From Methanobrevibacter boviskoreani JH1 (lineage in GTDB: Archaea; Methanobacteriota; Methanobacteria; Methanobacteriales; Methanobacteriaceae): a DNA stretch of 64,000 nucleotides. Both the position numbers and the translations under genes were made by a program. Under the pieces are notes generated by a model, which was not told the origin of the DNA, made no database searches, and saw only the letters and a program-made list of their open reading frames with translations. Below are positions 53,499 through 62,697 of the stretch, in pieces. The number at the start of each line of letters is the position of its first letter. Position 1 is the stretch's first letter. The stretch is taken from positions 118,281 through 182,280 of the forward strand of contig NZ_BAGX02000010.1 in the NCBI RefSeq assembly GCF_000320505.1, given 5' to 3'.

Positions 53499-54017
53499 AT
53501 GGATGTTACAATTTTTCATGCTAATGAATGTGATAAGAAAAAGTGTACTGCTATAAAACTTGAAAAGGAAGGTAAAGCCAGATTGGTTTATAAGATTCGT
53601 AAAATTCCAAGGGGAGCCATTGTTCTTAATCCATTTAGTGATAAATCAGTGTCAATGGAAGATAGGAAATATGTGGAGAGAAGGGGAGTGGTAGGTCTTG
53701 ATTGTTCCTGGAATAAAGTTAACAAATCTGCAACATTCTTCTCACTTTCAAAATATCACAGATCACTTCCGTTTCTAATAGCTACAAATCCCGTAAATTA
53801 TGGAAAGCCATGTACATTATCTACCGTTGAAGCTATTGCCGCAACATTTTATATTACAGGTTTTAAAGATAAGGCCAAAGATTTAATGGACGGATTTAAA
53901 TGGGGTCATACATTTATAGAATTGAATCATGATCTTTTGGAGTTATATAGTGAACAGGAAACCAGTGCGGAAGTTGTGGATGTTCAAAATCAGTTTTTAA
54001 ATCAGTATAAGGAATAG
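53499..54017 (+). CDS. tsr3: 16S rRNA aminocarboxypropyltransferase Tsr3
   Basis: 172 residues from ATG 53499; the longer frame starting 53379 has no ribosome site and no homology-like text. VTIFHANECDKKKCTAIKLEKEGKARLV, LNPFSDKSVS, GVVGLDCSWN, and PFLIATNPVNYGKPCTLSTVEAIAATFYITGF are typical. It transfers an acp group from SAM to a small-subunit rRNA uridine. Confidence 0.92.
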   Translation: MDVTIFHANECDKKKCTAIKLEKEGKARLVYKIRKIPRGAIVLNPFSDKSVSMEDRKYVERRGVVGLDCSWNKVNKSATFFSLSKYHRSLPFLIATNPVNYGKPCTLSTVEAIAATFYITGFKDKAKDLMDGFKWGHTFIELNHDLLELYSEQETSAEVVDVQNQFLNQYKE

Positions 54018-54304
54018 TCCATATTAGTTTTTTAAAAACCGGGTTTTTATTGAATTGATATTTTATATTGGTTTTTAAAATTACGTGTTTTATTGGATTG
54101 GTATTTTAAATAAAATAATATTTAATTTTATTAAAATCTTGGTTTTTTATTGAAATTATCTTTAAAATACCTAATCTTTAAATACTATTAATACAATATA
54201 TTTTAATAATAGTAATGAATAGACTTATTTTCATTATAATTTTATCATAGCTAATCATTGGATTAGTGTTTTTTTACTAATTATTTTTATAGGGAGGATT
54301 AATC
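54018..54304. repeat. Spacer with decayed repeats upstream of rpl40e
   Basis: GGGTTTTTATTGAATTGATA (54041), GTGTTTTATTGGATTGGTA (54085) and GGTTTTTTATTGAAATTATC (54141) are similar, with spacing of about 44 and 56 bp. TATA-like TTTAAATACTATTAATACAATATATTT near 54178 precedes rpl40e. Confidence 0.5.
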
Positions 54305-54451
54305 ATGGCAAAATTTGAAGAAGCTGAAGAAAGACTCTTTAATGTAAAAATTTGCTTAAAATGTGGAGCTCGTAATCCTGCTGCTGCTACAAATTGTAGA
54401 AAATGTGGTTACAAAGGATTAAGATTCAAAGCAAAAGAACCTAGAGGATAA
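54305..54451 (+). CDS. rpl40e: Large-subunit ribosomal protein L40e
   Basis: 48 residues: [28 protein letters not shown], then [18 protein letters not shown]. Two CxxC make the zinc ribbon. GGGAGGA before ATG. It follows tsr3, as is common in Methanobacteriales. Too short for the usual cut-off. Confidence 0.95.
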   Translation: MAKFEEAEERLFNVKICLKCGARNPAAATNCRKCGYKGLRFKAKEPRG

Positions 54452-54792
54452 ACTTTATTCTCTTTAATCATTTTTTATTTATTTTGCAAAAATAAATAAT
54501 ATACTATTTTTTATTAATTTTAACTGTTTATTTGGTTTTCATCTATTTTTATTGGAATTGAAATTTATCAGTTTTAACTGTTGGGATTTGGCTATTCTTA
54601 TTTGAATTAGGATTTATCAATCATAATATTGGTCAATTTAATAATCATTAATTTTTATTTATATGGGTATTCCTAAAATAATGTTTAAATAAATAAAATT
54701 TTTATAATAAGATGATAAAAAATATAATTATGATTTATTTTATTCTATGGAATAATTTTTAATTAACCAATTATTTATTAAAGGGATAATCT
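54452..54792. other. Gene-free AT-rich spacer
   Basis: 341 bp; no ORF. Contains two related pieces (GTTTTCATCTATTTTTATTGGAATTGAAATTTATCAG and a similar AGGATTTATCAATC text) that look like a decayed duplication. TATA-like AATATAATTATG near 54720 precedes the GGGP synthase. Confidence 0.35.
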
Positions 54793-55542
54793 ATGAACAT
54801 TGTTGAAGAACAATTTAATGAAATTAGAAAAGATCATGTTCTACATTTAACATTGATTGATCCGGATGAACAATCAGCTGAGGATGCTGTTAAAATTGCA
54901 AAAGCAGCTATTGAAGGTGGAACTGACGGTATTATGATTGGGGGCTCTACTGTTGATCAATATCAAGTGGATTCTACCTGTAAAGCTTTATCAGAAAATA
55001 TTGATTTGCCTATTATTATTTTCCCAGGTAATTCATCAAATGTTAGCAGATACGCGGATGCCATATTCTTTATGAGTTATCTTAACTCAAGCAATCCATA
55101 TTACATTGTTGGAGCTCAAAGTATTGGGGCATATGGTGTTAAAAAATCAGGTATTGAAAGGATTCCAATGGGTTATATAGTTGTGGAACCTGGTGGAACC
55201 GTTGGATGGGTAGGTGAAGCTAAACTTATACCACGTAATAAACCTAAAATTGCGGCGGCATATGCGATGGCTGCAGAATCATTCGGTATGAGATATGTTT
55301 ATCTTGAAGCTGGTTCTGGTGCGGATAAACAGATACCTCCTGAAATGATAGCTTACACTAAGGCTGCAACCGATGTTATGTTGGTTGTTGGTGGTGGTAT
55401 TAGAGATGCCGAATCATCATATATTGCTGCTAAGGCTGGAGCAGATATAATAGTTACAGGAACTGTTGTTGAGGAAACAGATGATGTTACAAATAAAGTC
55501 AAGGAAATAGTTTCTGGAATTAGGAAAGCTTCAGAGGAATAA
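54793..55542 (+). CDS. Geranylgeranylglyceryl phosphate synthase
   Basis: 249 residues, TIM-barrel: HLTLIDPDEQSAEDAVKIA, GTDGIMIGGSTVD, FPGNSSNVSRYADAIFFMSYLNS, YVYLEAGSGA and VVGGGIRDAESS. It joins geranylgeranyl-PP to glycerol 1-phosphate, first ether bond of archaeal lipids. AAGGGATA before ATG. Confidence 0.95.
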   Translation: MNIVEEQFNEIRKDHVLHLTLIDPDEQSAEDAVKIAKAAIEGGTDGIMIGGSTVDQYQVDSTCKALSENIDLPIIIFPGNSSNVSRYADAIFFMSYLNSSNPYYIVGAQSIGAYGVKKSGIERIPMGYIVVEPGGTVGWVGEAKLIPRNKPKIAAAYAMAAESFGMRYVYLEAGSGADKQIPPEMIAYTKAATDVMLVVGGGIRDAESSYIAAKAGADIIVTGTVVEETDDVTNKVKEIVSGIRKASEE

Positions 55543-55633
55543 ATGTTAAATCTTATTTATTATTTTACTTTTTTACTATTTTTTTTACATTATTTTCATA
55601 TTTAGAAATTATTATATAAATTGAGGACTTAAT

Positions 55634-56554
55634 GTGTTAGAATCATTATATTTGGAAGCAATTAAAAAGAAAGATTCAATTCAAAAAGAGATTGAAGATT
55701 TTGAACAATCTGATTTTGACATAGATAAATTTTGGAATTTTACAGATATTCCGGAGTCTAATGATAACTTTAAGATAGCTGCAGGTGATGGTAGCTATTC
55801 CTCACGTAAATTCCTGGCATTTAACCTTTATGCCGTTGGCGCTGTTAGCTACATTTATAATAGAAATAACGGTTTGGATTCAATTGAAAAGGTTGATTTT
55901 AATATTGCCGAGCATCAGAAGAATTTTACGGATAAACTTAGAAATAAGATGAACCTTTTCGAGATTGACAATGCTGTAAAATGTTTTAACGATTACGATA
56001 TTGACTATTATATGATTGACGGGTCTGTTTATGGGGATTTATTCAGGATATTTCCATATGAGGAAAAGCTTAAGGATATCTATACATCTAAACTGGAGTA
56101 TATGTATAATCTCTTGAAGTTTGATAAAGGTTTAATAGCTATTTCAAAAACTTCAACAACTAACGAATATTTCCACAGTAATATTCCGGATATGTCAATA
56201 TTTCAACGTTTTAATAAATTAAAGGGATATTCGAATCCGATTCATAAGAAGGTTAAGGATGAGTTTACCTATGATTTTCCCATAATGGACAATTACTTTA
56301 AATCATTGGAGTTTACGGTCTTTTATCTAAGACTTGAGGATTATAAGAATGTATTGAAGGTAGAATTGCCTTATCACGCAAATAAAAAGGAGATTGAAAA
56401 GGTAATTTCTATAATCAAGAGGGAATCTGTTGAAGGTTATCCTTATCTTCTTAAAAAAGCTCATAATGAAGTGGTAATTCATAATAAAAACATTCTAGAG
56501 CTTGCGGAGATTGTGGGATTATATGAAAAGTCAGGTAGGGAAATGTTAAATTAG
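55634..56554 (+). CDS. nurA: DNA-end nuclease NurA
   Basis: 306 residues starting at GTG 55634, TGAGGA upstream. Conserved Asp blocks: KIAAGDGSYSSRKF near 51 and YMIDGSVYGDLF near 130, plus the C-terminal VIHNKNILELAEIVG. NurA and HerA form the 5'-end resection machine. About 210 bp before herA. Confidence 0.9.
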   Translation: MLESLYLEAIKKKDSIQKEIEDFEQSDFDIDKFWNFTDIPESNDNFKIAAGDGSYSSRKFLAFNLYAVGAVSYIYNRNNGLDSIEKVDFNIAEHQKNFTDKLRNKMNLFEIDNAVKCFNDYDIDYYMIDGSVYGDLFRIFPYEEKLKDIYTSKLEYMYNLLKFDKGLIAISKTSTTNEYFHSNIPDMSIFQRFNKLKGYSNPIHKKVKDEFTYDFPIMDNYFKSLEFTVFYLRLEDYKNVLKVELPYHANKKEIEKVISIIKRESVEGYPYLLKKAHNEVVIHNKNILELAEIVGLYEKSGREMLN

Positions 56555-56762
56555 CTTTTTCATTGGATTTATTAGAAACTATTAGGCCAAATGATGATAA
56601 TTGATTAAAGTGGTAGGAAATCTGATTACGGTTTAATCTGTTTTATGTTTTAATGGAAATTTAATTGGTTTATTTTTCATTGATTTATTTAGGATTGCTA
56701 TTTAAGGTATTAATGGAAATTTAATTTGTTTATTTTTGTTTAAATCATTTAAGGGTGTTAGA
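56555..56762. repeat. Spacer with a 60-bp-period duplication before herA
   Basis: TTAATGGAAATTTAATT-GTTTATTTTT occurs at 56650 and 56710. The second copy runs into the herA ribosome site AAGGGTG. No ORF. Confidence 0.65.
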
Positions 56763-58283
56763 ATGGAAGACAATGTTATAGGAAGATGTGTAGGTGAAAC
56801 TTCACTTACAAATGTAAGTTTTATATCTAAGAAAATGCCTAAAATGGGTGAATATGTTACATTGGAGTATGATAATAAGATCATATTGGGTATGATAGAA
56901 TCCCTGGTACGTGGAAGCGTATCTCTAAATGTGGATATATATGATCCAGATACGATTGAGAGAATTAGAAACATTGAAGGTGATGACTACTACATTAAGG
57001 GTTCTGTAAGAATACTTGGAGATGTGGACCATTTAAAGATACCTAGAACACCTGCACAGCCAGGAACCGAGATTAAACTTGCAAGTGATGAAGTCCTTGA
57101 TAAGGTATTCAGGGATCCAAATGGTCTTAAATTGGGACATCTTATCTCTAATGAAAATGTTGAGGTGAATGTTGATATTAATAAGATGGTTTCAAGACAT
57201 CTTGCAATACTTGCTATGACAGGTGCAGGTAAATCCAATACCGTAAGTGTGCTTATTGACGGATTACTTCAGAAGAATGGCTGTCCCTTGATATTTGATA
57301 TGCACTCAGAGTATGTGGGTGCTGAATTTACAAATGGTGATGTGAATGTTATACAGCCTATATTAAATCCGCTTTATATGGAATTTTCAGAATTATTGGA
57401 TCTTGCAAACATTAAAAGTAGCAGTGCATTCATACAGGAAAGATATTTAAGAAAGGCATTTAAACAAGCAAAAAGCGAGATAAGGGAAGGAATACACGCG
57501 TCAAATGATTTTTTAGAAAATATACGTGGGATACTTGAAAGATGGTCCTTGGATGAGGACAATTATGATTCAAAGGATAGAAATAGAATGACCGATGTTT
57601 TAAACAAGATCGATGATATGATTTCAAGATATGGCAATCTATTTAATTCCAATGCCTCTGATATTTTATCCAATATCAAATTAGGGCAGGCCAACATCAT
57701 TGATTTAGGTCAGGTGGATGAGAGGGTTGCGGAGGTTTTAGTTCAACATGTATTAAGAACAGCCTTAAAAAGTAGAAAAGATTATGTTCATGGAGATAAG
57801 ACCAAACTGGGATTTCCGTTATTCTGTGTTTTAGAGGAGGCTCATATTTTAGCTCCTAATAATAGGAATACAAAATGTAAGTATTGGATTCAAAGAATTG
57901 CACGTGAAGGTCGTAAATTTGGTTTAGGTCTATGTCTTGTAAGCCAATCACCTAAAACCGTGGATCAGGACGCATTGTCCCAGGCAAACAATATGATTAT
58001 CTTAAGGCTTGTAGAACCTAAAGACCAGAAACATGTTCAATCTGCAAGTGAATCCTTATCAGATGATTTGGTAGGTCAGTTACCCTCTTTAAATATTGGT
58101 GAGGCTTTAGTTTTAGGACTAATGACCAAGGTTCCAACACTTGTAAAGATTGATGAATTTAAAGGCCGTTCTGTTGGTGGAGATATCGATATTGTTGGAG
58201 CTTGGAGTCAAAGCATTAAGGATAAAGAGGAGGATTTAGAAAGACAAAGATATGAATCCGAGCAATTGGATGGTTTCTACTAG
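56763..58283 (+). CDS. herA: HerA-type hexameric DNA translocase
   Basis: 506 residues. N-terminal HAS barrel (VIGRCVGETSLTNVSF), Walker A MTGAGKSNTVS near 152, Walker B FCVLEEAHIL near 350, and the Arg-rich end with IAREGRKFGLGLCLVSQSP. It pumps DNA into NurA. ATG 56763 follows GGGTG; the ORF extension to 56736 is not needed. Confidence 0.93.
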   Translation: MEDNVIGRCVGETSLTNVSFISKKMPKMGEYVTLEYDNKIILGMIESLVRGSVSLNVDIYDPDTIERIRNIEGDDYYIKGSVRILGDVDHLKIPRTPAQPGTEIKLASDEVLDKVFRDPNGLKLGHLISNENVEVNVDINKMVSRHLAILAMTGAGKSNTVSVLIDGLLQKNGCPLIFDMHSEYVGAEFTNGDVNVIQPILNPLYMEFSELLDLANIKSSSAFIQERYLRKAFKQAKSEIREGIHASNDFLENIRGILERWSLDEDNYDSKDRNRMTDVLNKIDDMISRYGNLFNSNASDILSNIKLGQANIIDLGQVDERVAEVLVQHVLRTALKSRKDYVHGDKTKLGFPLFCVLEEAHILAPNNRNTKCKYWIQRIAREGRKFGLGLCLVSQSPKTVDQDALSQANNMIILRLVEPKDQKHVQSASESLSDDLVGQLPSLNIGEALVLGLMTKVPTLVKIDEFKGRSVGGDIDIVGAWSQSIKDKEEDLERQRYESEQLDGFY

Positions 58284-58595
58284 ACTATCTAAAAATCATC
58301 TTTTTTTATTTTTCAATTTGGTTAAATAGTCTTTATTAAATTATTAAATCAAAAATAATTATTTCATTTTTCTATTTATTTCAATTTATTTCAATTTATA
58401 TTTATGTATCCTTTTATGGTTTTTAGTTAAAACTGGAATTTTAAAACTATTTTTTAAATTGTTTAAATCGATTTTTAAAATCGCCTATTAAAAAATAAAA
58501 TATATATGTTAATTTAAATAGATATTTATATAATTTATTTAATTTTATAAAACTGTTACTTATTTATAGATTAATTCTTAAGAAAATGTGATAAA
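58284..58595. other. Gene-free spacer between herA and mre11
   Basis: 312 bp. A short TTTCAATTTAT microrepeat is at 58377-58400. TATA-like AAATATATATG near 58497 and TTTATATAATTTA near 58526 are promoter candidates for mre11-rad50. Confidence 0.4.
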
Positions 58596-59741
58596 ATGAA
58601 ATTTGCACATCTATCAGATACTCATTTAGGTTATAGGCAGTATGGTAAAGTGGAACGTGAAAGAGACTTTGCCGCTGCTTTTCAAAATATCATAGATAAA
58701 ATTATAGATTTGGATGTTGATTTTGTAATTCATAGTGGAGATTTATTTGAAACACCACGTCCAACAACCGATGCACTTTTAGTGGTTCAAAGAGCTATTA
58801 AGGAATTGAATAAAGCAGAGATACCTATTTATGCTATTGCAGGTAATCACGATTTGTCAAGAAGGGCAAATCCTATTCCACCTCAGGTATTATTTAAAAA
58901 CAGTGGTTTGAACTTGATAAGCCCTATAAAACCTTACTATAAAACCGAGGATTTATTTATTGGTGGTGTGCCATATATGCCACAGTCAAGAAACGACATC
59001 CTAAAGGAAAAGATGACTAAGCTTTCACATAAGGCAAGCAGCTATAAGAATAAAATTCTCATTTTACATCAGGGCATTGATAAATATATACCACAGTCTG
59101 AATTGGCTATTGGGGATTTGCCTACCAATTTCTCATACTATGCATTAGGTCACCTTCACAATTATATTAATGATTCATATGGTGAAGGTCGATTGGTATA
59201 TCCTGGTTCAACGGAAATATGGAAATCTAATGAATTGGCAGACTACAAGAAAAATGGAAAGGGATTTGTACTTGTTGATATGGAGGATGGTGAGGTTAAT
59301 ACAGAAAGAATTTCTATAGATCTTCCAAGGGAGTTTATAAATGAAAATATTCAGTATGAAACATTAAATAACAATATCCTTAAGATTAAAAATTATATTA
59401 AATCTCTTAAATTACCTCCGGTTGTAAATTTGACTATTACAGGTTCAGATTTCTCAGGTGCCGAGGTATATGATTATCTAAACAGGGAACTTTCAGATTT
59501 GACCCTGCTTTTTAGACCTACATTCAATCTTATAGAAAAGGATGTGGTAGATATTGGTCCCGTTGATGACGGCCCAATTGACATTAACAAGATTATCTCA
59601 AAAAAATTAGAGGATGAGGGTGAAGATATAGTTAACTTTGCAATTAACCTATTTGATGAATTATCAAAGGACAATCTGGAGGAAGCCGAGGATACTATCG
59701 AAACATTTTACACTAAACATTATGGAGGTGACGAACAATGA
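58596..59741 (+). CDS. mre11: DNA double-strand break nuclease Mre11
   Basis: 381 residues with phosphoesterase motifs: DTHLGYRQYG (9-18), HSGDLFETPRPT, AGNHDLSRR, ILHQGID and YALGHLHNYI, supplying the two-Mn2+ site. Cap domain after about 260. With Rad50 it processes DNA ends and feeds NurA-HerA. Its stop overlaps the rad50 start (ATGA). Confidence 0.96.
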   Translation: MKFAHLSDTHLGYRQYGKVERERDFAAAFQNIIDKIIDLDVDFVIHSGDLFETPRPTTDALLVVQRAIKELNKAEIPIYAIAGNHDLSRRANPIPPQVLFKNSGLNLISPIKPYYKTEDLFIGGVPYMPQSRNDILKEKMTKLSHKASSYKNKILILHQGIDKYIPQSELAIGDLPTNFSYYALGHLHNYINDSYGEGRLVYPGSTEIWKSNELADYKKNGKGFVLVDMEDGEVNTERISIDLPREFINENIQYETLNNNILKIKNYIKSLKLPPVVNLTITGSDFSGAEVYDYLNRELSDLTLLFRPTFNLIEKDVVDIGPVDDGPIDINKIISKKLEDEGEDIVNFAINLFDELSKDNLEEAEDTIETFYTKHYGGDEQ

Positions 59742-62515
59742 TATTTGATAGATTACAGCTTAAGAATTTTAAGTCACATTTAAACACAGATATTAAGTTT
59801 AATTCTGGTATAACCTTGATTGTAGGGGAAAATGGTGCAGGTAAATCTTCAATATTTGAGGCTATTAGTTTTGCACTATTTAAACAACACTCTGCCAGAA
59901 CAATTAATGATCTTATGAGATCATCAAAGGATAACTCAGCATATAACGCTATGAGCGTAAGTTTGGAATTCACCTCCAATGGAAACCATTATAAGGTTGT
60001 AAGAACCCGTGATAAAACCAGTTCCAAGGCAATGTTATATATTAAGAAACCGAATATGGATGATGATTCTGACTTTAGCTATGGTGTAATCTGTGAAAAT
60101 GATAAGAACGTTACAGCGGAAATCCAGAAAATACTTCAAATGGATTCAGATCTGTTCCTGAATGCAATATATGTAAGACAGGGTGAGATTGCGGAACTTG
60201 TAAGCAAAACATCTGCAGAGAAAAAGAAACTTATTGCTAAATTGTTAGGTATTGATTCACTTGAAAAATCATATAATAACTTAAGACCCTTTATTAATGA
60301 CTTTGAACATAAGGAATCCGAGCTAAAAGGTAAACTATCCAAAAAAACAGATGTGGAAGAGGAACTTAAAAACAGAAAAGCCGAATATGAGGACCTTAAA
60401 AAAGACGGAATCAATGTTGAACAGGAGCGTATTCAAACAGAGAAAAACTTCGATGAGCTAAACAGTAAAAAGGTTTTCTTGGAGGCTAATAAGGAAGAGT
60501 TTAACAATATTAAAATCAAATTGGATAATGGCTTAAATGAGATCGATAGGCTTAAATCCGAGAAAAACGACCTTCAGAATAAGTTAGATGAAATTACCAA
60601 AGCCGAATCTGAGATTCAAAAATTGGAAAAATATGTAAATAAGTTACCTGTATATCTTGAATTTCAGGAAGCTTCTAAAAGACTCATTGATTTAAAACAT
60701 ACAAGGGACGGTCTTGAAGAGGATAAAAATATTGTATCTAAGCAAAAAGAAATCTTAGAAGAGAATAAAACATCACATGAAGATTATTCACGTCTTGAAA
60801 AAATCATTGAAGATTTAAGGAATGATAAATCTAAAGTTGATGGAGACGTTAAGGTTCTAGACAAATACTTGGAGGATAAATCAACTTTAGAAAAAGAATT
60901 CAACAAGGACAATAATGATTTGGAAGACTTTAAAATAGTTATTTCTGAAAAATTAGCCCAGGATGGTATTGATGATGTAAAAGATAAAGAACTAGGTGAA
61001 ATTCATAAATTAATATCCGATGAGATTCAAAGTTCAGAATATAGAATCACTAAGATAGATGATGAGAAATCTAGTAAAAAATCAGAGATAGCGATCTGTG
61101 AGGATAAAATCAAGACATCAGAAAAGCCATTGGAGGAGTTAGATTCTGTAGGTAGTAAATGTCCGATATGTCAGTCTGATATTAGCAACCAGAAAAAATT
61201 GGACTTAAAGAAATCATATAAAAATTCTATAATCAATAGTAGAAAACGAATTACCCAGAATAATAAGGATCTAGTTGGTTTGGATAAGGAAAAATCCGAA
61301 GTTAAAGCTAGAATAAGCAGACTAAATTCAATAAAGGATGACATTTCCGAGAATATTTACCTGGTAAATAAGATTGAAAACAATAAAAGTAAACTAGATA
61401 ATCTTGATAAGGAAATCATGGCTAAAGAATCAAGTCGTGATATGGTTGATAAATTAAGTAAAGCTATAGAGGCAGAGTCTGAGAAAAGAGACTTTTCTAA
61501 AGAAGGCTACTTTAAGTATATGAAAGCTAAAGGACTTTTAGACGAAAGACCTTCAATCAATGAAATTGACCATAAGATTGCTAATATAAACGATGACTGG
61601 GACTTCCAGGTTAGGAAGATTAAATTGGCTATTAATAAGGATAGTCATTTAACAACTGAGATTACCGAGGAGGAATTGTCCTATAGAATTGACAATTTAA
61701 AAGAGAAGGAAACAAGATACAATCAACTCAAGGGTTATGTTAAAGTCAAGGGTTCCATTGAATCACAGCTATTGACTAAAAAAGAGTCTTTAAGTTCAAC
61801 ACAGAACCTTGTGGATAATTATCGTAAGAATATTCAACTAATAAAATATGATGAGGAAGCGTATAATACACTTGTTTCTAACTTGGCAACTGTTGAGACA
61901 AAATTGAAAAGGTTACAATCAGAGGTTTCCAAAATAGAAGGACAGGCTATAGCTCTTGGTGGACAGATTGATTCATTAATCAAGGAACAAAAGGAATATA
62001 CCAGGTTACAGAAGGAATATGAAGATATTCGTACTTTTGTTAGTTTCTTGGATGAGATCAGATTCTTGTTCTCAAAGGACGGAATGCAGGAAGATTTAAG
62101 AAAACTTTCAAGACCTACCATTCAAAAATACACAAAGGAATTCTTTGAAGAATTCAATTTTGATTATTCTGATTTAATATTGGATGATGAGTTTAATGTT
62201 AGTCTATATGGACCTGAGGGAGAATCTACCTTGGATATGGTAAGTGGTGGTGAAAAAATAGCTATTGCACTTGCATTAAGATTAGGTATTACAAAAGCTA
62301 TGAGTAGTGGAGCCATGGAAACAATACTCTTGGATGAACCTACAATCCATCTTGATAGTTTCCGTAGACATGAATTGATAGATCTTTTAAGAAAAATGTC
62401 TTCACTTCCACAGATGATTATTGTAACTCATGATGAGGAACTAGAGAATGCCGCTGATTCCCTTATAAAAATAGGTAAAAAAGATGGTATTTCCCAGGTA
62501 ATAGGTGTTGAATAG
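59738..62515 (+). CDS. rad50: DNA repair ATPase Rad50
   Basis: 925 residues. Walker A VGENGAGKSS near 29-38; two long coiled-coil arms; zinc hook SKCPICQSD near 473-480; ABC signature VSGGEKIA near 833 and Walker B ILLDEPTIHLD near 863. It forms the Mre11-Rad50 clamp that tethers and opens DNA ends. The last codons and stop lie in a hairpin repeated 66 bp downstream. Confidence 0.97.
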   Translation: MIFDRLQLKNFKSHLNTDIKFNSGITLIVGENGAGKSSIFEAISFALFKQHSARTINDLMRSSKDNSAYNAMSVSLEFTSNGNHYKVVRTRDKTSSKAMLYIKKPNMDDDSDFSYGVICENDKNVTAEIQKILQMDSDLFLNAIYVRQGEIAELVSKTSAEKKKLIAKLLGIDSLEKSYNNLRPFINDFEHKESELKGKLSKKTDVEEELKNRKAEYEDLKKDGINVEQERIQTEKNFDELNSKKVFLEANKEEFNNIKIKLDNGLNEIDRLKSEKNDLQNKLDEITKAESEIQKLEKYVNKLPVYLEFQEASKRLIDLKHTRDGLEEDKNIVSKQKEILEENKTSHEDYSRLEKIIEDLRNDKSKVDGDVKVLDKYLEDKSTLEKEFNKDNNDLEDFKIVISEKLAQDGIDDVKDKELGEIHKLISDEIQSSEYRITKIDDEKSSKKSEIAICEDKIKTSEKPLEELDSVGSKCPICQSDISNQKKLDLKKSYKNSIINSRKRITQNNKDLVGLDKEKSEVKARISRLNSIKDDISENIYLVNKIENNKSKLDNLDKEIMAKESSRDMVDKLSKAIEAESEKRDFSKEGYFKYMKAKGLLDERPSINEIDHKIANINDDWDFQVRKIKLAINKDSHLTTEITEEELSYRIDNLKEKETRYNQLKGYVKVKGSIESQLLTKKESLSSTQNLVDNYRKNIQLIKYDEEAYNTLVSNLATVETKLKRLQSEVSKIEGQAIALGGQIDSLIKEQKEYTRLQKEYEDIRTFVSFLDEIRFLFSKDGMQEDLRKLSRPTIQKYTKEFFEEFNFDYSDLILDDEFNVSLYGPEGESTLDMVSGGEKIAIALALRLGITKAMSSGAMETILLDEPTIHLDSFRRHELIDLLRKMSSLPQMIIVTHDEELENAADSLIKIGKKDGISQVIGVE

Positions 62516-62606
62516 AATTGGATTTTATTCTACCTCTATTTACTTAATTATTTCTTTTGATTTTCCATTGTAGATGTTGAATAGAATTAGATTCTATTCT
62601 ACTTCT
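62510..62606 (+). terminator. Duplicated hairpin terminator after rad50
   Basis: First copy GAATAGAAT-TGG-ATTTTATTC (62510-62530) includes the rad50 stop. Second copy GAATAGAAT-TAG-ATTCTATTC (62579-62599) has perfect 9-bp arms and is followed by TACTTCTTTTT. GTTGAATAGAATT and following text are repeated about 69 bp apart, so the terminator region looks duplicated. Confidence 0.75.
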
Positions 62607-62697
62607 TTTTAAGTAATTTTGTATATATAATAATTAATGAAAAACAGCTTTTTTTTTAAAAAATTTTAAAAATAATCTAAAAGGAATGGGTTTAGTA

